64,000 nt of DNA from Chryseobacterium potabilaquae (GCF_902728265.1 NZ_CACVBR010000002.1:62001-126000); one strand, 5' to 3'. Counted from the stretch's first letter, positions 25,582-34,674 are shown. Numbers and translations: made by a program. The notes: generated by a model not told the origin, from the letters alone.

Positions 25582-26145
25582 ATGAATACACTCTTTATAA
25601 AAAATATGGTCTGCAACCGCTGCATTTTAGTGGTGCAAAATGAATTGGAAAAACTCGGTTTAGGCATTAAGAATATAAAATTGGGCGAAGTAACCTTAGC
25701 CCAAGAGATAACCCCTGCAAAAAAAGATGCTTTGGTAAAAACTTTAGAGCCATTGGGATTTGAGATAATTGACGATAAAAAAAGCAGGATAATAGAGAAG
25801 ATAAAGAACACTATCATTGACTTGGTACACCATCAGGATAATGATGTAAAAATCAATCTTTCAGATGTATTGAGTGATAAATTGCATCACGATTATAATT
25901 ACCTGTCCAATCTGTTTTCAGAGGTAGAGGGTACAACTATTGAAAAATACTTTATTGCCCAAAAGGTTGAAAAAGTAAAAGAATTGTTGGTTTATGATGA
26001 GCTGTCTTTGAGTGAAATTGCTTTTCGTCTGAACTATTCCAGTGTAGCCTATTTAAGCAATCAATTCAAAAAAGTTACCGGGCTGACACCGAGCCATTTC
26101 AAACAGATTAAAGAGGATAAGAGAAAGCCGTTGGATAAAGTGTAA
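25582..26145 (+). CDS. AraC-family regulator with N-terminal HMA-like metal-binding domain
   Basis: Start ATG 25582 (MNTLFIKNMVCNRC) gives 187 residues. The first ~70 have the beta-alpha-beta pattern of heavy-metal-associated domains with the metal motif MVCNRC (Cys11, Cys14). The last ~100 are an AraC-type double HTH, including LSLSEIAFRLNYSSVAYLS and FKKVTGLTPSHFK. It is encoded 89 nt upstream of copA on the same strand, so it is probably a direct copper sensor-activator of the module. HMA-AraC fusions occur in Bacteroidota copper loci; direct metal sensing is inferred. Confidence 0.8.
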   Translation: MNTLFIKNMVCNRCILVVQNELEKLGLGIKNIKLGEVTLAQEITPAKKDALVKTLEPLGFEIIDDKKSRIIEKIKNTIIDLVHHQDNDVKINLSDVLSDKLHHDYNYLSNLFSEVEGTTIEKYFIAQKVEKVKELLVYDELSLSEIAFRLNYSSVAYLSNQFKKVTGLTPSHFKQIKEDKRKPLDKV

Positions 26146-26234
26146 ATAAATTTTACAAATCAATTCCAAAATTTCACAATAGCACCCGTTGATATAATAG
26201 CCAATTTTGCATTGTTAATTAAAGCAAGCAGAAT

Positions 26235-28649
26235 ATGGCAACTAATAATAAAGAAACAATATACATTCCACTGGAGGATGTAGAAAGCGAACATTGTGCA
26301 TTAATCGTTGAAAAAGGGTTGGCACAAGTAAAAGGCATAGAAACCCACAAAGTAGAGCTAAATAACCGCAGGGCAGCTATTAAAGTAGATAACGGCGAAG
26401 CAGTAGCCGAAGCGGTTAAGGCAATTAAAGATTTAGGCTACGGAGTTCCTACGGTTAAAAGTTCTTTTCCTGTATTGGGTATGACCTGTGCATCTTGTGC
26501 AGGTAGTGCCGAAAGCATTGTTAAATACCAACCGGGAGTAGTTGATGCTTCCGTGAATTTTGCAACGGGCAATCTTACGGTAGAATATCTACCCAATATG
26601 ACCAATGCTTCCACGCTGCAAAAAGCAGTACAAGGAGTTGGTTATGACTTATTGATTGAAGACGAAACCACACAGCAGGAAACGTTAGAAGCTATCCACA
26701 CTGAAAAATTCAGGAAACTCAAAAACAAAACCATTTGGGCAATCATCCTCTCCTTGCCTGTGGTGGTAATTGGTATGTTCTTTATGGATATGCCTTATGC
26801 AAACCTAATAATGTGGCTTTTCTCAACTCCGGTACTTCTCTGGTTAGGAAAAGACTTTTTTATTAATGCGTGGAAGCAGGCAAAACACCGTTCTGCCAAT
26901 ATGGATACATTGGTTGCATTAAGTACAGGTATTGCTTACCTGTTCAGTGTATTCAATATGTTGTTTGCAGACTTTTGGCATCAAAGAGGGCTACACGCCC
27001 ACGTTTATTTTGAAGCCGCAGCAGTAATTATCGCATTTATCCTCTTGGGGAAACTGTTAGAGGAAAGAGCTAAAGGCAATACATCTTCAGCCATTAAAAA
27101 ACTAATGGGCTTACAACCTAAAACGGTTATTGTGATAGAAGCTGACGGCACAGAAAGACAGAAGGCTATTGAAGATGTAAGCGCAGGTGATATTATACTC
27201 GTAAAGCCCGGCGAAAAAATTGCGGTGGACGGTATGGTAACGTCAGGTAATTCCTATGTGGACGAAAGTATGCTAAGCGGCGAGCCTGTACCTGTGTTGA
27301 AAAAGGAAAATGAAAAGGTATTTGCCGGAACGATTAACCAAAAAGGCAGCTTTCAATTCAAAGCGGTTAAAGTTGGCAAAGAAACAATCCTTGCACACAT
27401 CATCAAAATGGTACAGGATGCGCAGGGAAGCAAAGCTCCGGTACAGAAATTAGTAGATAAGATTGCAGGTATTTTTGTTCCGGTAGTGATGGGTATTGCT
27501 ACCCTTACATTTATCTTATGGTTGGTATTAGGGGGCGAAAACGGAGTTGTGCAAGGCTTGTTGGCAGCCGTTACGGTATTGGTTATTGCCTGCCCCTGTG
27601 CTTTAGGCTTAGCGACCCCGACCGCTATTATGGTAGGCGTTGGCAAAGGTGCTGAAAACGGTATTTTGATTAAGGATGCGGAAAGCCTTGAACTGGCTAA
27701 AAAAGTAAACGCAATTGTATTGGATAAAACCGGAACCATTACCGAGGGAAGACCGCAAGTAACAGATATTGCTTGGCTGAACAATGACGATACCACCAAA
27801 AATATTTTATTACGCATCGAAAAGCAATCGGAACATCCATTAGCGGAAGCAGTAGTAAAACATTTGAACGGAGCAGGAACCGCAACTTTATCATTGTTCG
27901 ATAGCATTACAGGTAAAGGCGCAAAAGCAGACCATAACAACGAAACCTATTATGTAGGCAATAAAAAGCTATTGGCAGAAAACAACATCGCTATTGCTGA
28001 CGAATTACAAAACAAAGCCGAAGAATGGGGCAAACAATCCCAAACCGTTATTTGGTTTGCAAACAGCAAACAGGCTCTTTCTGTAATTGCCATTTCCGAT
28101 AAGATTAAAGAAACATCGGTGCAAGCTATCCGGGAAATGCAGGATATGGGTATAGACCTGTATATGCTGACCGGAGATAATGAAGCGACCGCCAAAGCCA
28201 TTGCAGCGCATACTGGCATTAAGCATTACAGAGCCGAGGTATTGCCACAGCATAAAGCCGATTTTGTGAAAGAGCTACAAAGCAAAGGCAAAGTAGTGGC
28301 AATGGTAGGTGATGGTATCAACGATAGCACTGCATTAGCAACAGCCGATGTAAGTATAGCAATGGGTAAAGGTTCGGACATCGCAATGGACGTAGCCAAA
28401 ATGACCATCATTTCATCCGACCTTACCAAGATACCACAGGCAATACGTTTGTCAAAACAAACGGTAGCCACCATTAAGCAAAACCTGTTTTGGGCGTTTA
28501 TTTACAACTTAATTGGTATTCCGGTGGCAGCAGGCATCCTTTACCCAATTAACGGCTTCTTGCTAAACCCGATGATTGCGGGCGCAGCAATGGCGTTGAG
28601 CAGCGTAAGCGTAGTAAGTAACAGCCTGCGGTTGAAGTGGAAGAAGTAA
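26235..28649 (+). CDS. copA: Copper-exporting P1B-type ATPase CopA
   Basis: The 804-residue ATPase exports Cu(I) across the inner membrane. Two N-terminal HMA domains are present. The first (residues ~3-70) has SEHC with only one Cys and is degenerate; the second carries MTCASC near 82. The membrane CPC motif (IACPCALGLATPT) is near 452, the phosphorylation site DKTGT near 496, TGDN near 640, and GDGIND near 692. Length and motif set are normal for CopA. It follows the HMA-AraC regulator and precedes an HMA chaperone. A TTTGCATT word upstream recurs before the chaperone gene. Confidence 0.93.
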   Translation: MATNNKETIYIPLEDVESEHCALIVEKGLAQVKGIETHKVELNNRRAAIKVDNGEAVAEAVKAIKDLGYGVPTVKSSFPVLGMTCASCAGSAESIVKYQPGVVDASVNFATGNLTVEYLPNMTNASTLQKAVQGVGYDLLIEDETTQQETLEAIHTEKFRKLKNKTIWAIILSLPVVVIGMFFMDMPYANLIMWLFSTPVLLWLGKDFFINAWKQAKHRSANMDTLVALSTGIAYLFSVFNMLFADFWHQRGLHAHVYFEAAAVIIAFILLGKLLEERAKGNTSSAIKKLMGLQPKTVIVIEADGTERQKAIEDVSAGDIILVKPGEKIAVDGMVTSGNSYVDESMLSGEPVPVLKKENEKVFAGTINQKGSFQFKAVKVGKETILAHIIKMVQDAQGSKAPVQKLVDKIAGIFVPVVMGIATLTFILWLVLGGENGVVQGLLAAVTVLVIACPCALGLATPTAIMVGVGKGAENGILIKDAESLELAKKVNAIVLDKTGTITEGRPQVTDIAWLNNDDTTKNILLRIEKQSEHPLAEAVVKHLNGAGTATLSLFDSITGKGAKADHNNETYYVGNKKLLAENNIAIADELQNKAEEWGKQSQTVIWFANSKQALSVIAISDKIKETSVQAIREMQDMGIDLYMLTGDNEATAKAIAAHTGIKHYRAEVLPQHKADFVKELQSKGKVVAMVGDGINDSTALATADVSIAMGKGSDIAMDVAKMTIISSDLTKIPQAIRLSKQTVATIKQNLFWAFIYNLIGIPVAAGILYPINGFLLNPMIAGAAMALSSVSVVSNSLRLKWKK

Positions 28650-28747
28650 AACAGTAAAAATCACAAATCAAATAAGAAATTACACAATAATTCTGAACCA
28701 AATAACACTGAAATTTGCATTATCAATAACTCTAAAATTTATTAGCA

Positions 28748-28969
28748 ATGGAAAATAAACAATTTCAATTCAAGACAAACATTAATTGCGGCGGTTGTAT
28801 AGCATCTGTAAAACCACACCTGGACAATGCAGAGGGCATCTGCCATTGGGAAGTGGACACCAATAATAAGGACAAGTTGCTTACCGTGAAGTCCGAGGGC
28901 ATTACCGAGCAGGAAGTAATATCCACCGTGCAAAAGGCAGGCTTCAAAATAGAGCCTTTTAACGCATAA
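28748..28969 (+). CDS. Small HMA-domain metallochaperone (CopZ-like)
   Basis: The 73-residue protein consists of one HMA domain with the metal motif NCGGC (CGGC at about residues 14-17). It is probably a cytosolic Cu(I) chaperone for CopA, encoded 98 nt downstream of it. The motif lacks the usual MxC context, having INCGGC in place of MTCxxC. It is followed by a strong hairpin at 28984-29042, so it likely ends this transcript. Confidence 0.82.
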   Translation: MENKQFQFKTNINCGGCIASVKPHLDNAEGICHWEVDTNNKDKLLTVKSEGITEQEVISTVQKAGFKIEPFNA

Positions 28970-28983
28970 GCCCAAAGCCTTTT

Positions 28984-29042
28984 AAAATGCCCTTTTCCTG
29001 ACCGAATTTCTATGAGGTTGGGTTGCTGAAAAAGGGCATTTT
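28984..29042 (+). terminator. Hairpin terminator after the CopZ-like gene
   Basis: AAAATGCCCTTTT (28984-28996) pairs with AAAAAGGGCATTTT (29029-29042) around a 32-bp loop. The A-run and T-run at the outer ends would allow termination in both directions. It separates the copA/copZ part from the downstream resistance genes. Confidence 0.65.
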
Positions 29043-29142
29043 ATCAATTCTGAAAAAGGGTGATAGGTTATTGCTTATATAGCATTTTTTTGTCCATATA
29101 GCAAAAAAAACGTAAAACGATATAAAAAACCAATCTAATTTG

Positions 29143-29150
29143 TAACTTTG
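29143..29150 (+). promoter_or_regulatory. Candidate promoter box for the Cys-rich protein gene
   Basis: TAACTTTG fits TAnnTTTG. It lies only 5 nt before the TTG start codon at 29156, so transcription would begin at or near the start codon. No clear TTG element is seen upstream. Confidence 0.4.
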
Positions 29151-29155
29151 TTGCG

Positions 29156-29542
29156 TTGAAAAATTATAGAATACATATAGGCATTTTGACATTGTTCTGT
29201 CTGGTTTTCTTTATGATGCCAAGCCAGAGCTATGCCTGTTCCAAAAATTCAACAAAGACCGAACGGTCTTCCTGCTCAAAAGAGAAGTCCCAAAAATCAG
29301 AACACAAAAAAGGTTGTAAGGACAAATCCTGTAAAAAATGCAAAGGTGACAACTGCGGGGGCGGTTGCACACATGGGTCTTGCAGGTGCGGTGCTTCAAC
29401 AACTTCGGTATACATACCAACCCCAATCGAATTAAAAGCAAAAAATCCATTTGCAGCAGCTAAAAAGCAAAAATTCGGCTTCAAGGAAGCCTATTATTCT
29501 TCGGGCTTTTTCTCCATTTGGCTACCGCCTAAAATAAGCTAA
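29156..29542 (+). CDS. Exported cysteine-rich protein of the copper module
   Basis: This frame starts with TTG at 29156; the next Met is inside the signal peptide, so TTG is the only start that preserves it. The 128-residue product has a signal sequence ending near SYA-C (residue 27), then about 55 residues very rich in Cys and Lys (for example CKDKSCKKCKG and CGGGCTHGSCRCG), then a plain C-terminal segment. Cys right after the cleavage site could also be a lipoprotein acylation site. I know no named family; a periplasmic metal-binding, metallothionein-like role is inferred. Confidence 0.6.
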   Translation: MKNYRIHIGILTLFCLVFFMMPSQSYACSKNSTKTERSSCSKEKSQKSEHKKGCKDKSCKKCKGDNCGGGCTHGSCRCGASTTSVYIPTPIELKAKNPFAAAKKQKFGFKEAYYSSGFFSIWLPPKIS

Positions 29543-29544
29543 AA

Positions 29545-29596
29545 CTATGGCTTGATAGCCATAGGTGTGTCTTGTCAAAAGCTGTTCCGGCTTTTG
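29545..29596 (+). terminator. Two small hairpins after the Cys-rich gene
   Basis: CTATGGCT-TGAT-AGCCATAG (29545-29564) is a perfect 8-bp hairpin just after the stop codon, followed by CAAAAGC-N7-GCTTTTG (29576-29596). Either may end or stabilise the upstream transcript. No long T-run follows the first one. Confidence 0.4.
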
Positions 29597-29680
29597 CAAA
29601 CTTCCTATTTGTAGCATTTATCTAAAATTTCAAACAGAAAATGGGTTTGCTAATGCCCCATTTCCAAAAATGTAATTATT

Positions 29681-30559
29681 ATGAAATCATTATCAAAAAT
29701 AGTGATGGTAATCGCTGTATTACTATCATCAATAAACAGCTTCGCACAAGTAAAAAATGCGAAAACAGAAACCGTAAAAATTTATGGTAATTGTGGTATG
29801 TGCAAAACCACCATCGAAAAAGCAGGCAATGTAAAAAATGTAGCGAGCGTGGAATGGAACAAAGATACCAAGATGGCTACACTCAGTTATGACGGCGACA
29901 AAACAAATCAGGACGAAATCCTAAAACGTATCGCTTTGGCTGGTTATGACAGTGAGAAGTTCCGTGCGCCAGATGACGTATATGCTAAACTAGCTGGTTG
30001 CTGCCAGTATGATAGACCAGTGAAAACGGTTGCCAAAAACAAGGAGGCGGGAATGGACATGAATGCCGGACATGGCAATCACGACCATAGCCAAATGGCA
30101 GCACCCGCTAAAAAAGTTGCAGCTAAAAACCAATCACAGCTAAAAGCTGTATTTGACAACTACTTTTCAGTGAAAGACGCTTTGATAAAAACCGATGCGG
30201 CAACCGCATCCGCCAAAGCTGCTGAATTGTCAGCATCTATTAAAGCAGTTGATATGAGTAAGCTATCGGCAGAAGAGCATACTGTTTGGATGAAAGTAAT
30301 GCAAGACTTAGCAGCCAATGCAGAAAGTATTTCAAAATCAAAAGATGTTGCAAAACAGAGAAATGCTTTTGCTACACTATCGGGCAATATCTACACTCTG
30401 GCTAAAGTATCCAAGCAGGATGCGCCTGTTTATTACCAACATTGTCCTATGTACAATGGCGGGGCAAACTGGTTAAGTAAAGAGAATGCGGTTAAAAATC
30501 CGTATTACGGCGCACAAATGCTTACCTGTGGCAGTACCGTTGAAACCATCAAACAATAA
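29681..30559 (+). CDS. Exported HMA + DUF3347 protein
   Basis: The 292-residue protein has a signal peptide (cleavage near SFA-Q, residue 23) and an HMA domain with GNCGMC near residues 36-41. A His/Met-rich linker follows (MDMNAGHGNHDHSQM near 125-140), then a DUF3347 domain to the end containing HCPMYNGG and NPYYG. Analogy with CusF/CusB-type proteins suggests periplasmic copper binding and delivery. Its DUF3347 domain resembles that of the lipoprotein at 33041. It ends 11 nt before the next gene. Confidence 0.82.
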   Translation: MKSLSKIVMVIAVLLSSINSFAQVKNAKTETVKIYGNCGMCKTTIEKAGNVKNVASVEWNKDTKMATLSYDGDKTNQDEILKRIALAGYDSEKFRAPDDVYAKLAGCCQYDRPVKTVAKNKEAGMDMNAGHGNHDHSQMAAPAKKVAAKNQSQLKAVFDNYFSVKDALIKTDAATASAKAAELSASIKAVDMSKLSAEEHTVWMKVMQDLAANAESISKSKDVAKQRNAFATLSGNIYTLAKVSKQDAPVYYQHCPMYNGGANWLSKENAVKNPYYGAQMLTCGSTVETIKQ

Positions 30560-30570
30560 GTCTGAAAGCT

Positions 30571-30876
30571 ATGGTACAGTACAATGACATGGTGCAGGCT
30601 CTTAAAGACCTAAAACAACGGGGGTTCGATATGGATTTTAGTCTTTTGTCAGACTGTCTGTATTGCGCATCAAAGAGCCTGAAACTAAAGCCGGAAGACT
30701 TTACGGTATTAGAAACACATCGGTTTGAAAGCATAGACAGCAGTCCTGATAACAATGCCGTGATTTATGCCATATCGTCCACTGACGGTAAGAATAAAGG
30801 GGTACTTGTTGATGCCTATGGTACTTATGCCGAAGAAATGACCCATGAGATGGCAAAAAAATTAAGTAAAACTTAA
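30571..30876 (+). CDS. Small conserved protein, often annotated phosphoribosylpyrophosphate synthetase
   Basis: This 101-residue soluble protein begins MVQYNDMVQALKDLKQRGF. Similar small Bacteroidota proteins carry the label phosphoribosylpyrophosphate synthetase, but it is far too short for that enzyme and has no PRPP-binding loop, so I do not accept the label. It sits 11 nt after the HMA-DUF3347 gene and 16 nt before copB, and is probably co-transcribed with both. One CxxC-free Cys pair region (DCLYCAS) is visible. The function is unknown. Confidence 0.65.
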   Translation: MVQYNDMVQALKDLKQRGFDMDFSLLSDCLYCASKSLKLKPEDFTVLETHRFESIDSSPDNNAVIYAISSTDGKNKGVLVDAYGTYAEEMTHEMAKKLSKT

Positions 30877-30892
30877 CTTTAAAATCTCTTTT

Positions 30893-33034
30893 ATGAAAAA
30901 ATATACGTGTCCTATGCACCCGCAGGTGCTTAAAGGCGAACCGGGGAAATGTCCGCTTTGCGGAATGGATTTAGTTCCGTTGGGTGGAGCAAAAAAAGAA
31001 GCTCAAAGCCATCACGAACACCAACATCACGACCATAAAGAACATTCGCATCATAGTGAAACCCATAATCATTCCGATAGTGGTTACGACAAACATGAAG
31101 GGCATCATACCCACGATTTCCTTAAACGTTTTTGGGTAAGTTTAATTATTACCGTTCCCATTTTGCTCTTATCGGAAATGATACAGCATTGGTTCGGTTT
31201 TACTATCGCTTTTCCGGGAGATAAATATGTACTGCTGACATTGGGAACAATTATTTACATCTATGGCGGAATGCCTTTCCTGAAAGGTATGATAGGCGAA
31301 ATCAAAGCCAAAGCCATCGGAATGATGACTTTGGTAGCCATCGCTATTACTGTCGCTTATGTATATTCTGTAGCCGTGGCACTGGGATTGAAAGGTATGG
31401 ATTTCTTTTGGGAATTGGCAACCCTTATCGTGATTATGCTTTTGGGGCATTGGCTGGAAATGCGTTCTACTATGGCAGCTTCAAAAGCATTACAGTCATT
31501 GGTGGCACTTTTACCAAACGATGTTACGGTGGAGCGAAATGGTGAAGCCATAAAAATAAAACTCGAAGACCTAAAAAATGGCGAAACCATTATCATCAAA
31601 CCCGGTGAAAAAATTCCTGCCGATGGAACCATTGTCGAGGGAGTTTCTTACGTAAACGAAAGTATGCTCACAGGCGAAAGTGTTCCGGTGAAGAAAGAAA
31701 AAGACGGAAAAGTAATTGCAGGTTCTATCAATGGCGAAGGTGCGTTAAGGGTTACGGCAACGGGAGTAGGAAAAGACAGTTACCTCAATAAGGTTATCAA
31801 TTTAGTTCAGGATGCACAGGCAGCAAAATCCAATACGCAAAACCTTGCCGATAAAGTAGCCAAATGGCTTACTTATATTGCAATTGCGGTTGGGGTTATC
31901 ACCTTTATTTATTGGTTTAGTAGTAGCGGAGATATTGCCTTTGCATTGGAACGAATGGTAACCGTAATGGTTACAGCTTGTCCCCATGCTTTGGGGGTGG
32001 CAATTCCGTTGGTGGTCGCCATTTCCACAACACTTTCTGCTACCAATGGCTTGCTCATTCGCAACCGTACCGCTTTTGAAACCACCCGGAAATTATCTAC
32101 TATTATTTTCGACAAAACAGGAACGCTTACCAAAGGTTCTCACGCTGTTGAAAAGGTCATCCCATTAACCGATAAATATGCTGCCGAGGAAATGATACAG
32201 TATGCAGCAGCCGTTCAGCAATATTCCGAACACCACATTGCAAAAGGTATTTTGAAAACTCTAAAAGAAAGAAACCTTGAACTATGGAAGTCGGAGAATT
32301 TCAGCTATATGGCAGGTATAGGTGTAAAAGCAGTAGTAAATGGAAAGGAAATAGTAGCGGCAGGACCTAATTATTTCAAACAAAACAATCTTACAGAGCC
32401 TGAAACGCCAAAAGAAATCAATCAAAGTATTGAAACAGTCAATTATGTTTTTATTGATGGTGAAGTAATAGGGATTATCACGTTGGCTGACAGTATTCGT
32501 GAGGGTTCACAAGTAGCCATTGACGAGTTAAGAAAGATGAATATCAAATCCATTCTGCTTACAGGCGACAATGAAAAAATTGCGGCAGCGGTATCTAAAC
32601 AGTTGGGAATGGACGGTTATATCGCCAATGTACTGCCTCACGAAAAACAGGAAAAAGTCAAGGAATATCAAGCCAAAGGTGAAGTGGTTGCGATGACTGG
32701 AGATGGCGTGAACGATGCACCTGCATTAGCACAGGCAGATGTAGGTATTGCAGTAGGTTCAGGTACAGATGTAGCAGCCGAAACAGCCGATATTATTCTG
32801 GTAAACAGCGACCCAAGAGATGTGGTAAAAATGATTGGCTTCGGCAAACTAACTTATAAAAAAATGGTACAAAACCTGATATGGGCGGTTGGCTACAACG
32901 TGGTTGCAATCCCTCTTGCCGCAGGCGTACTTTACCCCAAATTTATTTTAAGCCCCGCTATGGGTGCTGTTCTGATGAGCGTAAGCACCATTGTAGTGGC
33001 TATTAATGCAAGTTTTTTAAAAATCAAAAAATAA
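30893..33034 (+). CDS. copB: CopB-type P1B ATPase (CPH motif) with N-terminal metal-binding domain
   Basis: The 713-residue ATPase begins with a short heavy-metal-binding domain (YTCPMHPQV and CPLCGMDLVPL in the first 30 residues), followed by a His-rich stretch. The membrane metal motif is CPH (TACPHALGVA near 361-370) instead of CPC, which defines the P1B-3 / CopB group that handles Cu or Ag. DKTGT is near 406, GDN near 562, and GDGVND near 603. It complements the CPC-type CopA in the same module. It starts 16 nt downstream of the preceding small gene. Confidence 0.92.
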   Translation: MKKYTCPMHPQVLKGEPGKCPLCGMDLVPLGGAKKEAQSHHEHQHHDHKEHSHHSETHNHSDSGYDKHEGHHTHDFLKRFWVSLIITVPILLLSEMIQHWFGFTIAFPGDKYVLLTLGTIIYIYGGMPFLKGMIGEIKAKAIGMMTLVAIAITVAYVYSVAVALGLKGMDFFWELATLIVIMLLGHWLEMRSTMAASKALQSLVALLPNDVTVERNGEAIKIKLEDLKNGETIIIKPGEKIPADGTIVEGVSYVNESMLTGESVPVKKEKDGKVIAGSINGEGALRVTATGVGKDSYLNKVINLVQDAQAAKSNTQNLADKVAKWLTYIAIAVGVITFIYWFSSSGDIAFALERMVTVMVTACPHALGVAIPLVVAISTTLSATNGLLIRNRTAFETTRKLSTIIFDKTGTLTKGSHAVEKVIPLTDKYAAEEMIQYAAAVQQYSEHHIAKGILKTLKERNLELWKSENFSYMAGIGVKAVVNGKEIVAAGPNYFKQNNLTEPETPKEINQSIETVNYVFIDGEVIGIITLADSIREGSQVAIDELRKMNIKSILLTGDNEKIAAAVSKQLGMDGYIANVLPHEKQEKVKEYQAKGEVVAMTGDGVNDAPALAQADVGIAVGSGTDVAAETADIILVNSDPRDVVKMIGFGKLTYKKMVQNLIWAVGYNVVAIPLAAGVLYPKFILSPAMGAVLMSVSTIVVAINASFLKIKK

Positions 33035-33040
33035 ATAAAA

Positions 33041-33694
33041 ATGAAAAATATAACATTATCAATCGTTGCAGTTATCATGGCATTTGTAACAGTGTCATGC
33101 AATCAGACTTCCAACAAAGGTGAAAAGTCTTCAAATGACAGTGCTGTTGTATCAGAAGAACAGTCCTCTGCTCAACCAAAAGAAAATGATACAGTAACAA
33201 CTCCTGCTGCTACCGATACATCAATAGACGAAACGGCAAAAACAACCACCACAACCTTTTCTATTTCACCCATAGTTACCGATTACCTATCATTAAAGAA
33301 CGCGCTTGTATCAGATAATGACAAAGCTGCCGCCAATGCAGGAAAAAAGCTGTTGGGTACTTTGAATAAGGTGGATATGAAAGCTATTCCAGCCGATAAG
33401 CATAAAGAGTTTATGGAAATTTTTGAAAGTGCAAAAGAAAATGCTGAGCACATTGGCGAAAATGCCGGGAAGATAGACCACCAAAGAGAACATTTAGCAT
33501 CGCTTAGCGAAGATTTGAAAGACCTGGTTAGTTTGTTCGGCACATCACAAACATTGTATCAAGACCATTGCCCGATGTTCAATGACGGGAAAGGAGCTGT
33601 TTGGTTAAGCGAAAGCAAAGAAATCAAAAATCCTTATTACGGTTCAAAAATGATTAGCTGCGGTAAGCTACAGCAAACAATTAACGGTAAATAA
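33041..33694 (+). CDS. DUF3347 lipoprotein
   Basis: The 217-residue protein has a lipoprotein signal with Cys at about residue 20 (TVSCNQTS). A Ser/Thr/Asp-rich linker follows, then a DUF3347 domain with DHCPMFNDGKGA and NPYYGSKM near the end. It parallels the C-terminal half of the protein at 29681 but lacks the HMA domain and is membrane-anchored. It lies 6 nt after copB. A periplasmic metal-binding role is inferred from family and context. Confidence 0.8.
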   Translation: MKNITLSIVAVIMAFVTVSCNQTSNKGEKSSNDSAVVSEEQSSAQPKENDTVTTPAATDTSIDETAKTTTTTFSISPIVTDYLSLKNALVSDNDKAAANAGKKLLGTLNKVDMKAIPADKHKEFMEIFESAKENAEHIGENAGKIDHQREHLASLSEDLKDLVSLFGTSQTLYQDHCPMFNDGKGAVWLSESKEIKNPYYGSKMISCGKLQQTINGK

Positions 33695-33704
33695 ATTCAG
33701 GGTT

Positions 33705-34229
33705 ATGGAAAATATGCAGAACAACCACCATACAGGTCATGCTTCAGGGCATGGTGCGGATAATTCAAGCCATGCTTCAGCTATGTACAAACGCTTTGCT
33801 GTTATGGCTGTCGTAATGTTCGGTGCAATGTATTTTATTATGTACGCTATGATAGACGGATTGCACAACCTTATACCCAATATTAACAATTTATATATGA
33901 CCCTGCTGATGACCTCGGCAATGTTACTTATCGAATTAGTGGTAATGAAAGTGATGTACGCTAACAGGAAAATGAATTGGGTGATAGCCATAGTTTCAGT
34001 CGCCGTTGGCATCTTTTCATGGTTTGGTATCAGGGAGCAAATCAATGTGGGGGACAAACAATTTGTAAAAGGTATGATACCCCATCACGCAGCAGCAATA
34101 TTGATGTCCGAGAAGGCAAAGCTAACCGACCCGGAACTGATACAGTTGCAAAAAAACATACTTGAGACCCAAGCGGAAGAAATTGAATTGATGAAGCGCA
34201 AGCTGAAAGAGTTTGAAGAAAGTAAATAA
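33705..34229 (+). CDS. DUF305 membrane protein
   Basis: The 174-residue protein has a His-rich N-terminus (HHTGHASGHG), three membrane segments (about residues 30-50, 63-82, 92-108), and a C-terminal DUF305-like part with KGMIPHHAAAI near 125-135. DUF305 proteins with paired His are common in copper and other metal resistance loci; the role is unknown. It starts 10 nt after the DUF3347 lipoprotein stop and belongs to the same run of genes. Confidence 0.8.
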   Translation: MENMQNNHHTGHASGHGADNSSHASAMYKRFAVMAVVMFGAMYFIMYAMIDGLHNLIPNINNLYMTLLMTSAMLLIELVVMKVMYANRKMNWVIAIVSVAVGIFSWFGIREQINVGDKQFVKGMIPHHAAAILMSEKAKLTDPELIQLQKNILETQAEEIELMKRKLKEFEESK

Positions 34230-34254
34230 TAAAATTTCAAAAAATAGTTTCAAC

Positions 34255-34674
34255 ATGAGCAAAATAATAATTGGCTTTATTTCTTTATTAACCTTGCTAT
34301 TCACCGCTTGCGGGCAGACAGGGTCAAATAAGGATGAAGCAGCACAGCATCATTCGCAGGCAACTCCGGCAAGCCACGAACATAATGCCCAAATAGGTGA
34401 ATTGGTTCCATTGGATGAAGTCTGCATGGTAAATGATGCCTATATGGGCAAAAAGCAGTTTGACGTAAAATTTGAAGATAAAACGTACTATGGCTGCTGC
34501 GAAATGTGCAAGGAGCGTATTCCAAAGGATGCCACCGTGCGGGTAGCAATAGACCCTTATTCCCATAAACAGGTGGATAAAGCCCTTGCGGTAATTGCCG
34601 TTACAGGAAACAACGGTGAAGTGTCCTACTTTGAAAGCAAGGACAACTACACGAACTATTTAAAGAAACAGTAG
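34255..34674 (+). CDS. Lipoprotein with TRASH-like metal-binding segment
   Basis: Start ATG 34255 (MSKIIIGFISLL) gives 139 residues; the longer frame overlaps the DUF305 gene and lacks a signal. The signal ends in FTACGQ, a lipoprotein site at about residue 20. A His-containing linker is followed by VPLDEVCMVNDAYMG and YYGCCEMCKERI. The C-x(n)-C-CxxC arrangement recalls TRASH/YHS metal-binding domains. It probably binds or passes copper in the periplasm. Family assignment is tentative. Confidence 0.65.
   Translation: MSKIIIGFISLLTLLFTACGQTGSNKDEAAQHHSQATPASHEHNAQIGELVPLDEVCMVNDAYMGKKQFDVKFEDKTYYGCCEMCKERIPKDATVRVAIDPYSHKQVDKALAVIAVTGNNGEVSYFESKDNYTNYLKKQ

Noticed and set aside
27353..28474. 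Several long minus-strand frames opposite copA
   Set aside because: They are antisense shadows of the copA reading frame, have no family features, and overlap a clear gene.
30571..30876. Phosphoribosylpyrophosphate synthetase label for the 101-residue protein
   Set aside because: The protein is about one third of the enzyme length and lacks the PRPP-binding loop. The label seems to be an annotation carry-over.
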